A stretch of DNA of 64,000 nt from contig JACGCM010002456.1 in assembly GCA_014058105.1 (NCBI GenBank), positions 186,001 through 250,000 on the forward strand, written 5' to 3'. The translations under genes were made by a program, and so were the position numbers. This stretch comes from Kingdonia uniflora. Taxonomy: Eukaryota; Streptophyta; Magnoliopsida; Ranunculales; Circaeasteraceae. This document shows positions 41,061 to 51,575 of this stretch, piece after piece. Below the pieces are notes generated by a model. That model worked only from the letters and a program-made list of their open reading frames with translations. It made no database searches and had not been told where the DNA came from. Each line of letters starts with the position of its first letter. Positions within the stretch are counted from its first letter, which is position 1.

Positions 41061-42429
41061 GTTTTGTTTAAAGAGGGTCCAGGTACAATAGAAGAGGAAC
41101 CTCGGGGTCAATCACTAATATATCAATAAACTTCCGGGGTTATCTTAAATTCACTCTATAAAAAATAATGCAATCATTCAAACAAGAAGAGCCACACATG
41201 CTTTGTAGCTTCTACTCAAGTGGAGATCAAATAATTGAGTCTTGTTTGAAAGCTGGGAATGTTTAAGGAATGGAGATTTTGAAGGAGATATGAAAAACAC
41301 TTCCCTTTAGAATCAAAACATACATCTTTCCTCTAGTGCCCACACCATTTCCATCGAGGTTCCTTTGAGGCGCTTAACGCCAAGCCTATGAATGTATAAA
41401 TACATGGTTCGGTTAATCGGTTTATATGCCAAATTACCGATGATTGGGAGAGTTGCACAGAGCAACTCCTACAGGAATTGTGTTTAAGCAGCATTACTAT
41501 ATGAAATCACCTTCGTAGTACTTAAGAGACTTTCCTTTGCCCCCTTGGAATAATATACTTTTCATGCTATTTTCTTCTCTAAGATAATCAGAATGTAAGA
41601 AAAATGAAACAAATCTGCACTTCTAAAATTTTCGTTTACTAACAATATTCGTACAAGTCTTCATTAAAAATAACTTCTCTAATTTAGCTCAATCCTCCTA
41701 TCCTTACATTTGCAATAACAGAAATTATCCATTCTGACAATAATGACATTTAAACTACACTAATAGTTACATTATCGATATCACTCCCAATTCCCAAACT
41801 AAAAACTTCACAATGAAATCAATCCTTAAGCGAATAAGCGTTACTCAAACAATTCTCAGCTTATGTTCCTGAAACAAAAACACTTGTACAGACACACATA
41901 CACATTTGCAGCTCCTGCAGGAAAGAAATACATATATTTACCCAAATCATCAGAGTCTACATATATATATATATATATGTTTTATATCATGTATGTATAT
42001 ACACTAGTATGAATTAGAGTATGTATAATACATGTATAAATATAGGACAACATGATCCAACTTAAGATCTCGAGATGGGATCCACATATAAGTAGTCATA
42101 TCTTTGACTATCCAACAAAGAGGAATGTCTGTAGTTTGTGTAAAACATAGAAACATCAAAATCAGAAAATATTTTTAGCACTGAAGTCCAAGTTTGGAAA
42201 AATTCCAAATTTCTCTCAGTCTCTTTTGCAATATCACGGGTGCCCTAGTTCATGTACTTAGTCTTAACCTTATCATAACACACTAAAAAAATATCTCCAA
42301 CAAACTAATAGAACATTAGATATGATAATAATAAGCCTAAATGTTTCTCATAACTTAAACCTGCTAGAACATAAGAGATTATGCGCATATAAATCATATA
42401 GATATGGTGTCTATATATATATATGTAAA
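41061..42429. other. Intergenic sequence downstream of MIR160
   Basis: AT-rich, with a TA run near 41960-41979. No coding region supported. Part of it may be transcribed as the 3' portion of the pri-miRNA. Confidence 0.4.
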
Positions 42430-42532
42430 ACTATGTAATATATGCATGGCCCCGAGCACGCCATCTTCGAAGGCCATCACACCTTGATGGACTCTGGAAA
42501 TGGCATACAGGGAGCCAGGCACATACACAAAA
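42430..42532 (-). ncRNA. MIR160: MIR160 precursor
   Basis: The complement of plus positions 42501-42521 reads TGCCTGGCTCCC...TGCCA, identical over 21 nt to mature miR160. The other arm, the complement of 42441-42461 (GCGTGCTCGGGG...GCATA), pairs with it and corresponds to the known miR160 star strand. The loop side carries CCATCA/TGATGG, which also pairs, giving a hairpin of about 80-100 nt with the mature strand on the 5' arm, as in known MIR160 genes. In plants miR160 directs cleavage of ARF10/16/17 mRNAs and so tunes auxin response. An ARF target site is excluded because the match is perfect and the star arm is present. The host transcript would run leftward; no protein-coding frame overlaps. 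Confidence 0.96.
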
Positions 42533-42850
42533 TATACCTTATTTCAATACACACCAACCTTTCCAGCTCCATAGAAGCGCGAATCATCGGGTTTCATTGA
42601 GAAAAGAAGAATGGGGGATTATGAAGAGGGGATTATAAAACTATAAAAGATATATAACAACCATAGCTCAAGAAACAACTCTCCCTCAAAGATCCTCAAG
42701 TCTTAAACGCAAAACAATCCCTTTTATTCTACTTTTTTGTGGTGAAACCGTCACAAATACTTTGCCAAACTCTCCTATATTTGGCGTGATAGCTTTGAGT
42801 GGTTGTTGGAAAGAAAAGAATTTGTGGGGTTAAACTTGCTCTCCCTCCCT

Positions 42851-42860
42851 CTAAATATAG
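42851..42860 (-). promoter_or_regulatory. Candidate TATA box for the MIR160 transcript
   Basis: The minus strand reads CTATATTTAG in a GA/CT-rich setting about 320 bp upstream of the hairpin, a usual distance for a plant MIR gene. No other support. Confidence 0.3.
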
Positions 42861-42864
42861 AGCC

Positions 42865-44994
42865 AGAAGAGAGAGAAGAAAGAGAGCAACCACACAAGTC
42901 CCTCACCATCATGTGGCTTTTGAATCTCTAAGAGAGAGAGAGAGAGAGAGGGTTGGAAAGCAATGCTTACTTTTGCTCTTCTGAAACTGATTTGTCTACA
43001 AGTGTTTGGGAGTACTTGGATTCTCTACTCTTTTCGAAAAAACAACTTATGCTCTTTTATTTTTCTTTCTCTGCTATTTCTTGTTTTCTTTTGTTATTTA
43101 GTTTTATCATTTTGTGACTTGTGATTGTGTGTGTGAGAGAGATGATTGGTTTCTTGTTTTTGTTTTCAAATCAATGGTGTCAAATCTTTAACCCTAAAGA
43201 GCTAGCTAGATAATATCCTTTTTCTTTATTTTAGGGTTTTGGAAGTGTCACTTGTACTTTCTCTTCCTTCAACTTCAGCTGTACTACTTCTCTTCATTCA
43301 TTAAGGTTCTTGATCAGTGTTTTGTTGCTACAAATTTTTTGAGTTTAGTTTAGTTTAGTATCAGTATTGAATGGAAGGGGGTTGCCAATTGTTTTATGCC
43401 ACCTCATGGATACATATTTCACCACAAATTGGTATAAATTAATGTGGTAAGGTAATTCTACTTGGAGTGATTTTTTTAGCCTAGAGATATTATGGAACAA
43501 TTGATTCCCTTGCATATATCAATACCCAGAGCAATATTGTAGATTGAAACTTTGCTCTCATGGGGCATCTTTTAGGGGTCACTAAGGGATGAAATATTCA
43601 TCCATATTGGCAGACAATATCATGCTAGGAACATTTGATCTGAATTTAGTTCACTAGCTGCAACAAAGGTCATATATATGATTTGTGTTGCATTGCTGTA
43701 CTCTTTCCAACTTAAAAACAATGTTGGAAAGACAATCCCTGCACAGGGTTGTATTATTTACATGCAAGAAATACTTGAACTTAATATAACTATTGAGTTA
43801 ATTTTAGCTTCTAGTTTAGTTACTCAAATACTCATGTCTTTGCACTTAAAATTACTATCATAAAGTACAACATGGGAAGGCAAAAACAAAAATAAAAAGA
43901 AGAATATAAACAAAGAAGGAAGAAGCCAAGTGAGAAGAAGTGAGGGAAGTAGTCAAAAGGGACAGAAGCTGTGAAAGGAGCCGGACTTAGATAAAGTTGT
44001 ACTTTTCTTTTCTTTTCTTTTTCAAACTTAAGGAGAAGAGAAGATGGTAAAAGCTTAGTGTTAAAAAATAATACTGAGTGAGTGAGGAGTAACTTTATAT
44101 ATTTAACGTTTAGAGAGTTGGAAGGAACAAAGTGAGGGAATCCATTGTATGTTATGTGTCAGGCTCTGACTGACATGAGAAAATTATCCTGGCCTTGGTG
44201 TGTTTGGATGGAAGCTCCTTCTCTTCAGATTCCACTTTTTCGATTACATTCACAAATGTAATCTCACCACCACCCATGTGAAATCCTATAATCTTTTTAC
44301 CTGATACATGTTTTTGATTGTAGAGAATATACAGTTTGTAATACGTGGTTAATACTGGGCAGTCTAAACTAGTGTGGGGGTAAAATTCATTGATCTCAAA
44401 GATGAAAAAGAGTGACGGACAGACAGAGGAATGGACATTTTTGTGAATTTTTTAATTGTATTTATCGTATAAAATACTCCATATAGTATTTTGATCATTA
44501 TATAGTTTGTACAAATATACCAAGTTTAATTTTATCATCTATCTATTTATACTACTAAGATTAATCCGCACTCCCACATCTCCGTGCGTCGAGGATTTAT
44601 TTGATGTCTCAGATTATTTGATCTTTATAAAATTAAGTCCCGCAGTTAGATTTTTCTGTCATCCTGTTGAAAATAGCCACATCGTATGGCTGTTTTCGTA
44701 ATAAAACGTTTATCTTCTATGTAATTTTGATACAAAATGGGGGAACATGTGTCAAAACATCATATCATCTCAAGGGCAAGCATGCACGTTCGTGCTTCAG
44801 CGCTCGTATTCATTAGGATTAGTCATACTCATAATAGACTTGGATGCAATATTGTTTGGTGCAATTTTTAGCCGTGTAAACGCCTTTCTCTTTTGTGCTT
44901 CTTTTTTCACATATGTTAGCTAATTTTTGTGGATCTTAGTGAATTTTTAAAAATATAAAAATTAAAGGTGTTGCGGTCTAGTTTTCACTGGTGT
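42865..44994. other. MIR160 upstream region and intergenic sequence
   Basis: A GA microsatellite stands at about 42931-42949 and TTTTC repeats at about 44005-44022. No gene supported. Promoter elements of MIR160 are expected in the left part but none could be named. Confidence 0.4.
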
Positions 44995-44999
44995 TATAA

Positions 45000-45334
45000 T
45001 GTTAAAAACTAAGATTGCAGAAGCTACTAACGAATAACGATCTTTTTTATTCAATCAAAATACTACTACAATCTCTCTAATTCCCTTTAATTCTCCTAGG
45101 GTTCTTCTCTTTCTCTCAAAACCCAATACCCCTTTTTCCCTACCCTAGGATCTCCCATACACATTTTCTCTACAGTCCCCAACAATAAAGAAACTACTAG
45201 AGTAATCATATTTTAGAGGATTCTCTAGAAAAAAAAATATAATAACATAAAATAAACTAAAATAGGAAACGAAAATAGAGACCGGTCACAAAACCGTGCG
45301 CCTAGGTCGTGGGAATGACGACCCCGACCTATCA
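45000..45334 (-). repeat. 3' LTR of the gag-only element
   Basis: 335 bp, TGTTAAAAACT to CTATCA. It shares gaagctactaac, ctcctagggttct, taccctaggatctcccata and gcgcctaggtcgt with the right LTR. Confidence 0.92.
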
Positions 45335-45479
45335 ACTCTCCCCTCCTTTGAAGAATTCATCCACAAATTCAAGGAGAAGGGAGGTCAACTGCTACAATTT
45401 TTGCGTCACCATAATTGAGTTGAACAACTGCTCGAGTGCCTCATCTACACGATTATGTAGCTACTAAGAAATGAACGTT

Positions 45480-45979
45480 ATCACTTTTCGTGGGCTAGGA
45501 CACTCACGTCTCATATGTTATGTCTTCCTGCAGTTGTAACAAATGACTATACTGAAAATCTCTACTAGTTTGCAACTAACTGCTGGCGTTGTAGAAGTCG
45601 GTGTCGGGGTCACTATTACTGGTACTACAAAAGACAGAATCTCTGATGGCTTTCACTTAGCCTCAACTCTACGAGTCATCTCTACTATCTCCGATAAGGA
45701 CTGTGGAGAGAATAAGACCATCTCATCCTGAATGCGCTTCGTAAGACCCAAACGAATACGACTAACTCGTTGCGCCTCAGACTCAGATAAAATAATGCAT
45801 GATGATAGCATGTAAAAATCACTAGCGTAATCATCCACATACTCACTTAGACCCTGACGTAAGGTTTAAGCTTGACAAAGCTCTCCTCCTTGTAAGTGCT
45901 CGGGATAAAATGAGTCATCATCTCACCCCTCATAACCTCCCAATCTGTGATGTAATCATGACCGCTGGATTCCTGCAAC
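45480..45979 (-). pseudogene. Gag C-terminal part with zinc knuckle, gag-only element
   Basis: The minus strand encodes WEVMRGEMMTHFIPSTYKEE, YASDFYMLSSCIILSES and VSRIRLGLTKRIQDEM, a Ty3-type retrotransposon Gag. A knuckle CYNCRKT-stop-HMRREC follows near 45500-45540. There is a stop inside the knuckle. The coding sequence continues across the MITE at 45980-46597 and then across the Copia insertion to 54637. Confidence 0.75.
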
Positions 45980-46597
45980 TAGGGGTGGGTATCGATCAGT
46001 TTGGTTTGGTATTTTGCAAATACCAAAACCAAAACTAGAACTCCAAAGGTAAAACCAAAACCAAAACCAAACCGTTCGGTTTACCAAGTATAGAAACCAA
46101 AACCAAATCATCGATTTTTTCAGCATATTTTAGTTTTGGTAACTTTTGGTATATTTTATGGTTTGGTTATTGGTATATGCATTTTAGATATTTTCGGTAT
46201 TCTCAACTTTTGTGGTTTTTGTATAATCTCATTATACTATAACATTTATCTAGGAAGAGAAATTTATGAAGTGCTTCCAAGTTATAAAGATTTGCTAGAA
46301 AATATATCATGACAATATTTTATATACTAAAATTAATCTTTATTATGGGGTAATATGATATTGGAGATTTTATGAACATATATTTTTTTTCATGAATACC
46401 AACTTTCAAGTTTAACATGTTCAATGGTTTTCGTATTTTTGTATTTTGGTAATTTTGGTTGGTATTTTTGGTTTTTCAGTTTTTAAGACTATCATACCAA
46501 AACCAACAAACAAAAATGGTATTTTTCAGTTTAAACAAATATTTAACTAAAATTATGTGCTTCGGTTTGGTATTTTACCATACCGGTTGCACCCCTA
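45980..46597. mobile_element. hAT-type MITE inserted in the gag of the gag-only element
   Basis: 618 bp, TAGGGGTGGGTATCG to CCGGTTGCACCCCTA. The flanks CCTGCAAC (45972-45979) and CCTGCAAA (46598-46605) form an 8-bp duplication with one mismatch. The interior is rich in GGTTTTGGTAT-like motifs in both orientations. The Gag reading frame continues on the far side (WENIQYLQESSGHDY across the duplication). Confidence 0.85.
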
Positions 46598-46644
46598 CCT
46601 GCAAATATTGAATGTTTTCCCACCTATTAATTGTGTATCATGTC

Positions 46645-47356
46645 TGCTATGATATGAACTCGAATCGTGTTCGAGGAAGTTCATTAGAGCTCGTGAGACG
46701 AGCGAGGATCGAAGACGGTTTGAAAAAGGGTTTTTTCAAAGTTCTGTTCGAATAGACTATTTGTCTGTTAGAACAGAAGAGGTAGAGGTTTGATTGCTCG
46801 AATAAACTTTACAGTTTATTTAAATATAAGCCAAGTCGTTCAAACGAGACAAAAAGTCTTTCGAACGAGATTTTGTCTGTTTGAATAAACTCATAGTCTA
46901 TTCGAACAGAAACGCACAGAACCCAAACTTGTTCGAATAAAACCAGAGTCTATTCAAATAAACTTCGTAAGTTAGTTTTAGAAGGTGTTTTCTAGGGATG
47001 TTGGTGTGTCTTGTGATCTGTACTTCAAGCCTATTCTTATGTAATGACATCCCACTTATATAAAGAATACTAAAGAGTATTTCTATATCCATCTTTTGTG
47101 AGTTTAATTTAGAGAAAAACTTAGGGTTTGAAGAGACTCCATTAAAGCTTAAGAAGCTTGAGAGATCATGGTAACCTATTTGATTAACATAATAAATTGT
47201 TCGGGGAGTGGTTTTTTATTCGCAAGGGTTTTCCACTTCCCTCCTCTGGGAATTTTTGTGTCGTTATTGTGCTTGCTTGGTTAATTCTTCTATTAGGGCT
47301 TATTTTGCATATCGTTCTTGTCAAAAAAAGGAGAGCAGCTACCTCGATTCTCAACA
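46645..47356 (+). repeat. 5' LTR of the plus-strand Copia element
   Basis: 712 bp. It contains repeated GTTCGAATAGAC/GTTCGAACAGA motifs (about 46745-46965) and a likely TATA, ACTTATATAAAGAATAC, near 47052. Confidence 0.88.
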
Positions 47357-47402
47357 ATTGGTATCAGAGCAAGTGTTACAGGGATTGTGTGGTGAGGAGC
47401 GA

Positions 47403-48217
47403 TGGCCGATCAGGAGAAGTTGAAGATCACGAAGTTCAATGGATCAAATTTTGGAGTGTAGAAGATGCAGATAGAAGATTACCTTTATCAGAAGGATCTT
47501 GATTTACCACTGGGTTGAGTTGAGATAATGCTAGCAGAATATGATGCTGCTAAGTGGGCGCGATTGGATCGCAAGGCGCTTAGCGCTGTCATCTCAGATT
47601 TTACACATGATCTCCAAAGTTACGACAACGAAGGGTTTGATGGAGCCGTTATCTGCTATGTACTCGAAACCGTCTAAGACAAACAAGGTACATCTTTTAC
47701 GGCGCTTGTTTACTTTGAAGATGAAGGATAATGGTAGTGTACAAGCTCATATCAGTGAGTTCAATACCATACATGCTCAACTGGAATCCGTTAAAATGAC
47801 TTTTACCGAGGAGGTAAGAGTGTGAGATCTTTTAGGGAAGATGCCTGAGAGGTGGGAAGGGTTTATTACATTTGAGAGCAACTCATCGAGGAAGCAAGAC
47901 ATCAAATTTGACACTATAGTCTCGTTGATTATGAATGAAGATAATAGGCGTAAAACATCTGAACCCTCTTCGTGTTCAACCGGCAGTATGTTGAACGTCG
48001 AGGAAAGAGGGAGGTCTTACAGAAAAGGGCCGAAATTTGGAAGGGGTTGATCACAGTCAAGAGAAAAGTCTAAGCCGCCCGATGCGTGTTGGACTTGTGA
48101 AAAGAAGGGTAACTTCAGGCGAGATTGTAACTCTTCTTCTTCTAAGAAGATTGATGATGAAGAGAAAGATACAATAAACCTTACTGAGGAGGTTAGTTCT
48201 GACGAGGCTCTACTACT
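47403..48217 (+). pseudogene. Broken gag of the plus-strand Copia element
   Basis: Starts ATGGCCGATCAGGAG at 47402-47404, with EKLKITKFNGSNFGV typical of Copia Gag. It continues through KVHLLRRLFTLKMKDNGSVQAHISEF and LLGKMPERWEGF. A zinc knuckle CWTCEKKGNFRRDC lies near 48088-48130. In-frame stops occur, for example after FGV and before DLLGKM. The sequence ends at 48217, where the Ty3 element begins. Confidence 0.8.
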
Positions 48218-48735
48218 TATCCACAATACGAACAGAGAAACCCTAGTTAGTAGAAAAGTACGAAGAACACCAAAAATTGAATCGGGAAAAGTCCCTTTAA
48301 GAGCTTCAATTGCTTAAACGTAGTTAATTACAATTAATTACTCTAAACCCTAGTTTCTTCCTTAGAACATTCTATTAAACTAACATAAGAAAAGAAATAA
48401 CCTAAGTCTCCTTTATATACTAGGGAACTAAAAAAATACCAGTAGAACGGATCTCGAGGCAAACCCGCGTCTTAAAAATACAACCTACGCCAAACTCGTT
48501 CGAACGACATCCAAGCCCGTTCGAACAAAATTTATCTATGGGCCAAAATTTTAGTGAGTAGGAAAAAGGTCGTTCGAACGACTCTAAACCTCGTTCGAAT
48601 GACTTTACGCTAATTGGTGTTCAACCCTAGAAATAAGCCATCTCGTTCGAACGACATACAAGCTAGTTCGAACGACTTCGACAATATTCTTCACATAGAG
48701 TTCACCTCAAAACATCCCTAGATCCTCCTGGATCA
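48218..48735 (-). repeat. 3' LTR of the Ty3-type element
   Basis: 518 bp, TATCCACAATACG to GGATCA. It carries at least five TTCGAAC(G) palindromic motifs (about 48498-48685) and the TATA-like phrase tttatatactagggaac at about 48411-48427. Confidence 0.85.
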
Positions 48736-48923
48736 TGGCTCCCCCCTTTAGGAGTCTTGAGCTCCTGCTCAAGCTAGAATATGAGATGTGGAAATGCGGT
48801 AGTACCCATTTCCCTGCTGTACCACTTTGACTTACTAGGTAGCTGACCCTTCTTCCCAACTCGAAACGATTCAATACCACCGCGTCTTGTAGTATAAACT
48901 TTCCACTCTAGAATACCATCCTC

Positions 48924-51134
48924 CTACAACGGATCTTCTCTTTTTATCCATAAGTCATCAACTGACGGTAGGCGAGTGTCGATTGTAGAGTCTTCATAAA
49001 AAAGAGACGGCTTAAACAACTTCAAATGCTCGACATTAATTAACGAATACATCTGCATAGAAGGCGGCAAATCCAATTCATACTCACATGTCTTGCCTTG
49101 CAGTAACTTTCGGCGAAATACACTACGCCCCTTGGGATCATCATATCCTACATCATACCCTAACATAATAAAAGGTTGTATCTGCATAAAAACTAACATA
49201 GCGGAAGTAGTTGGTAATGGGGGTCGAGATAACCTATCAGCCATTTTGTTGTCCACTCCCTTCTTATACGGTATAATCAAGGGGAATTCTTGGAGATACA
49301 ACATCCCCTTCATCTGGCGAGCTTGTTATAACTTGGACTGTGTAGCTAAAAACTAGAATAGTTTGTGATCAGTATGTACCGCAACCTCTTATTATAACTT
49401 CCCCATGTTAGTTTGTTGCTTATAAGACATTGTCATTGTAGATAACACTCTAGCTGACGTACCCTCATGAACTGGTCAAACCAATAACACACACTTGCCG
49501 CTTGCATTAACCAACTGCTTCACCTGAGTCGCCGTTACTAAATTATTTATGGTGACATGCTCCTTACAAGCATTGATATGGAACTCATTTCTCTCCTTCA
49601 CAAGATGATACTTGTGAGCTCTACGGTAATGAATTGCATCTCGGTCCCAAAGATAAGGGCTACCCAAGATGACCTGACACACATCTAAAGGAACCACCTC
49701 ACATGTTACCTCGGCAATAAACCTTTCAGTGATCGCAAACTTAAATGTACACTATTTTGTGATCATCAAATCTACATCTTTCTTAATCTACCCCAAACCA
49801 TACGGCTTAGGATGAGTTCTAGTCCTTAAACCCATCTTCTTCACCAACGCCCCAGAAATCAAAATTTTCTGACTACTCGGATCCACAATGGCCTCGACTA
49901 AACTCTACTTCACCTGAATACTGACATGAAAAAGTTCTTCCTGACTCTCCTACTCGGTAGCCAAAGTCTTCTAAAAGATAAGTGTAAGCTTAGGATTTGG
50001 CTTATCTAAATCCGAGAGGTCAACAACCCCTGCGGCAAGTGCATATCTTTCTTTCTTACTCTTTTCCTCCTTCGTCCTAAGCTTTGGGTGAAGTTTCCAA
50101 CATCTATCTAAAATATGCCCACTCGCCTTACAATGATTACAAGAATTCTCCTTAGACGAAGACCCCTTTCCTTTGGACTCTCCCTTATGCACGTTTTTCT
50201 AACTAGACCTATACCCCAACTTGTCCTTGTCATTTTATTTGTCACTCTTCAAGTACTTGCCTTCAATTGTAATTGCCTCCACGGTAGTGTCCTCGATATT
50301 GGCCACACTAAAAAGCTTTAACTCTTTTCTAATGGACTCCGACAAACCCCCCGTGTACTTCATGAATACCTCATACTCGTCCATATCAATGTCCAAAACC
50401 AAAGCTTGGTTTTGAAACGCCGTAAAGTACTCCTATACGGAATGCTTAAACTTTTAACACAAATTGTGCCATTTATAATATCTCTCTTGCTGATACCCAA
50501 TCGAATAAAATTATTTTCGTACTAATACCTTGAATTCTTTCCAACTCAAACTTCCTACATCGTGGCGTTTCCGATAAGATTTCCACCACGTGAGTGCATG
50601 ACTTGCGAATTTCAACGTAGAAAAGCATATTTTTTGAGCATTGGAGTATTTATTAACGATAAAATAGGTCTCTAACCTATCTAACCAATTATCCAATATC
50701 TCAGTATCGATTGAACCGTCGAATACTGGAATTTCAATCTTAAAATTGATACGAAGATTACGTATAGGATTCGATGACTTACCAATACCCGATCGCTCCT
50801 TGATGGATTCGGCATTACTAGAATCACTATCTATCTCCGCAATATCATCATCTCCATCCACCTCCATAACCCCTTTCTTCCTCGAGCGGCCTCCCCGTAT
50901 CGCCGAAGCGAAAGCCTTCGCGAGGATCGTGAGACGCAATTATTCTACCAACTCCCCTACAATAGAAGTTAGGTAGAAAACTGTCGTTTCCAAAGTCGTG
51001 AGTCTATCGTTGGAATCGTCCATCTCCAAATCGTCCTTCTTCTTCGAATTAGGTGTGCGATGAATTTTCAATGGACTCACTAGTTTCTCCTTCGTTTGCT
51101 TGAGACGGTCACGTGTAGATACCATAAACCACAA
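48924..51134 (-). pseudogene. Remnant gag-pol of the Ty3-type element
   Basis: Minus strand, right to left. Gag reads IEIPVFDGSIDTEILDNWLDRLETYF and HALTWWKSYRKR. A zinc knuckle CNHCKASGHILDRCWKLHPKL lies near 50090-50140. The protease region has VVPLDVCQVILGSPYLWDRD at about 49630-49700. A jump then leads to NKMADRLSRPPL, the end of Ty3 RNase H, and to LINVEHLKLFKPS, resembling the region after integrase. Several stops interrupt it. The missing middle shows it is a deletion derivative. Confidence 0.8.
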
Positions 51135-51174
51135 TCAACCCCCAAGAATTGTAGCTGGAAAACTGATACCACTT

Positions 51175-51575
51175 TATCTATAATACGAACAGAAAAACCC
51201 TAGTTAGCAGAAAATTGGATTGGGAAAAGTCCTTTTTTAAGAGTTTTAATTGCTTAAACATAGTTAATTACAATTAATTACTCTAAACACTAGCTTCTTC
51301 CTCAGAACTTTTTATTGAACTAACATTAGAAAAGAAATAACCTAAGTCTCATTTATATACTATGGAACTAAAAAAAATACCAGTAGAACGGATCTCGAGG
51401 CAAGCCCACGTCTTTAAAAAACAACCTACACCAAACTCGTTTGAACGGCATCCAAGCCCGTTCGAATAAAATTTGACTATGGGCCAAAATTCCAGTGAGT
51501 AGGAAAAAGGTCATTCGAACGACTCTAAACCTCGTTCGAACAACTTTACGCTAATTGGCCTTCAACCCTAGAAAA
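51175..51575 (-). repeat. Truncated 5' LTR of the Ty3-type element
   Basis: Matches the left LTR from TATC.ATAATACG to caaccctagaaa. The left LTR then continues ataagccatctcg, whereas here Copia integrase sequence begins. Confidence 0.85.

Larger units (their letters stand above)
48218..51575 (-). mobile_element. Deleted Ty3-type LTR retrotransposon inside the Copia element
   Basis: The left LTR is 48218-48735; the right LTR begins at 51175 but stops near 51575, about 120 bp short of the full LTR. A primer site TGGTATCAG (minus strand, about 51164-51172) adjoins the right LTR, and a purine tract (AAAGGGGGGAGCCA) adjoins the left. The 2.4-kb interior keeps gag, a protease part and a short RNase H/C-terminal part, but almost no reverse transcriptase or integrase. 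The truncated right LTR is fused directly to the Copia integrase, so its target duplication is lost. Confidence 0.85.

Noticed and set aside
42501..42521. Possible ARF10/16/17 target site for miR160
   Set aside because: The complement is perfect over 21 nt and a pairing star arm lies 37 nt away, so it is the precursor. No ARF coding sequence surrounds it.
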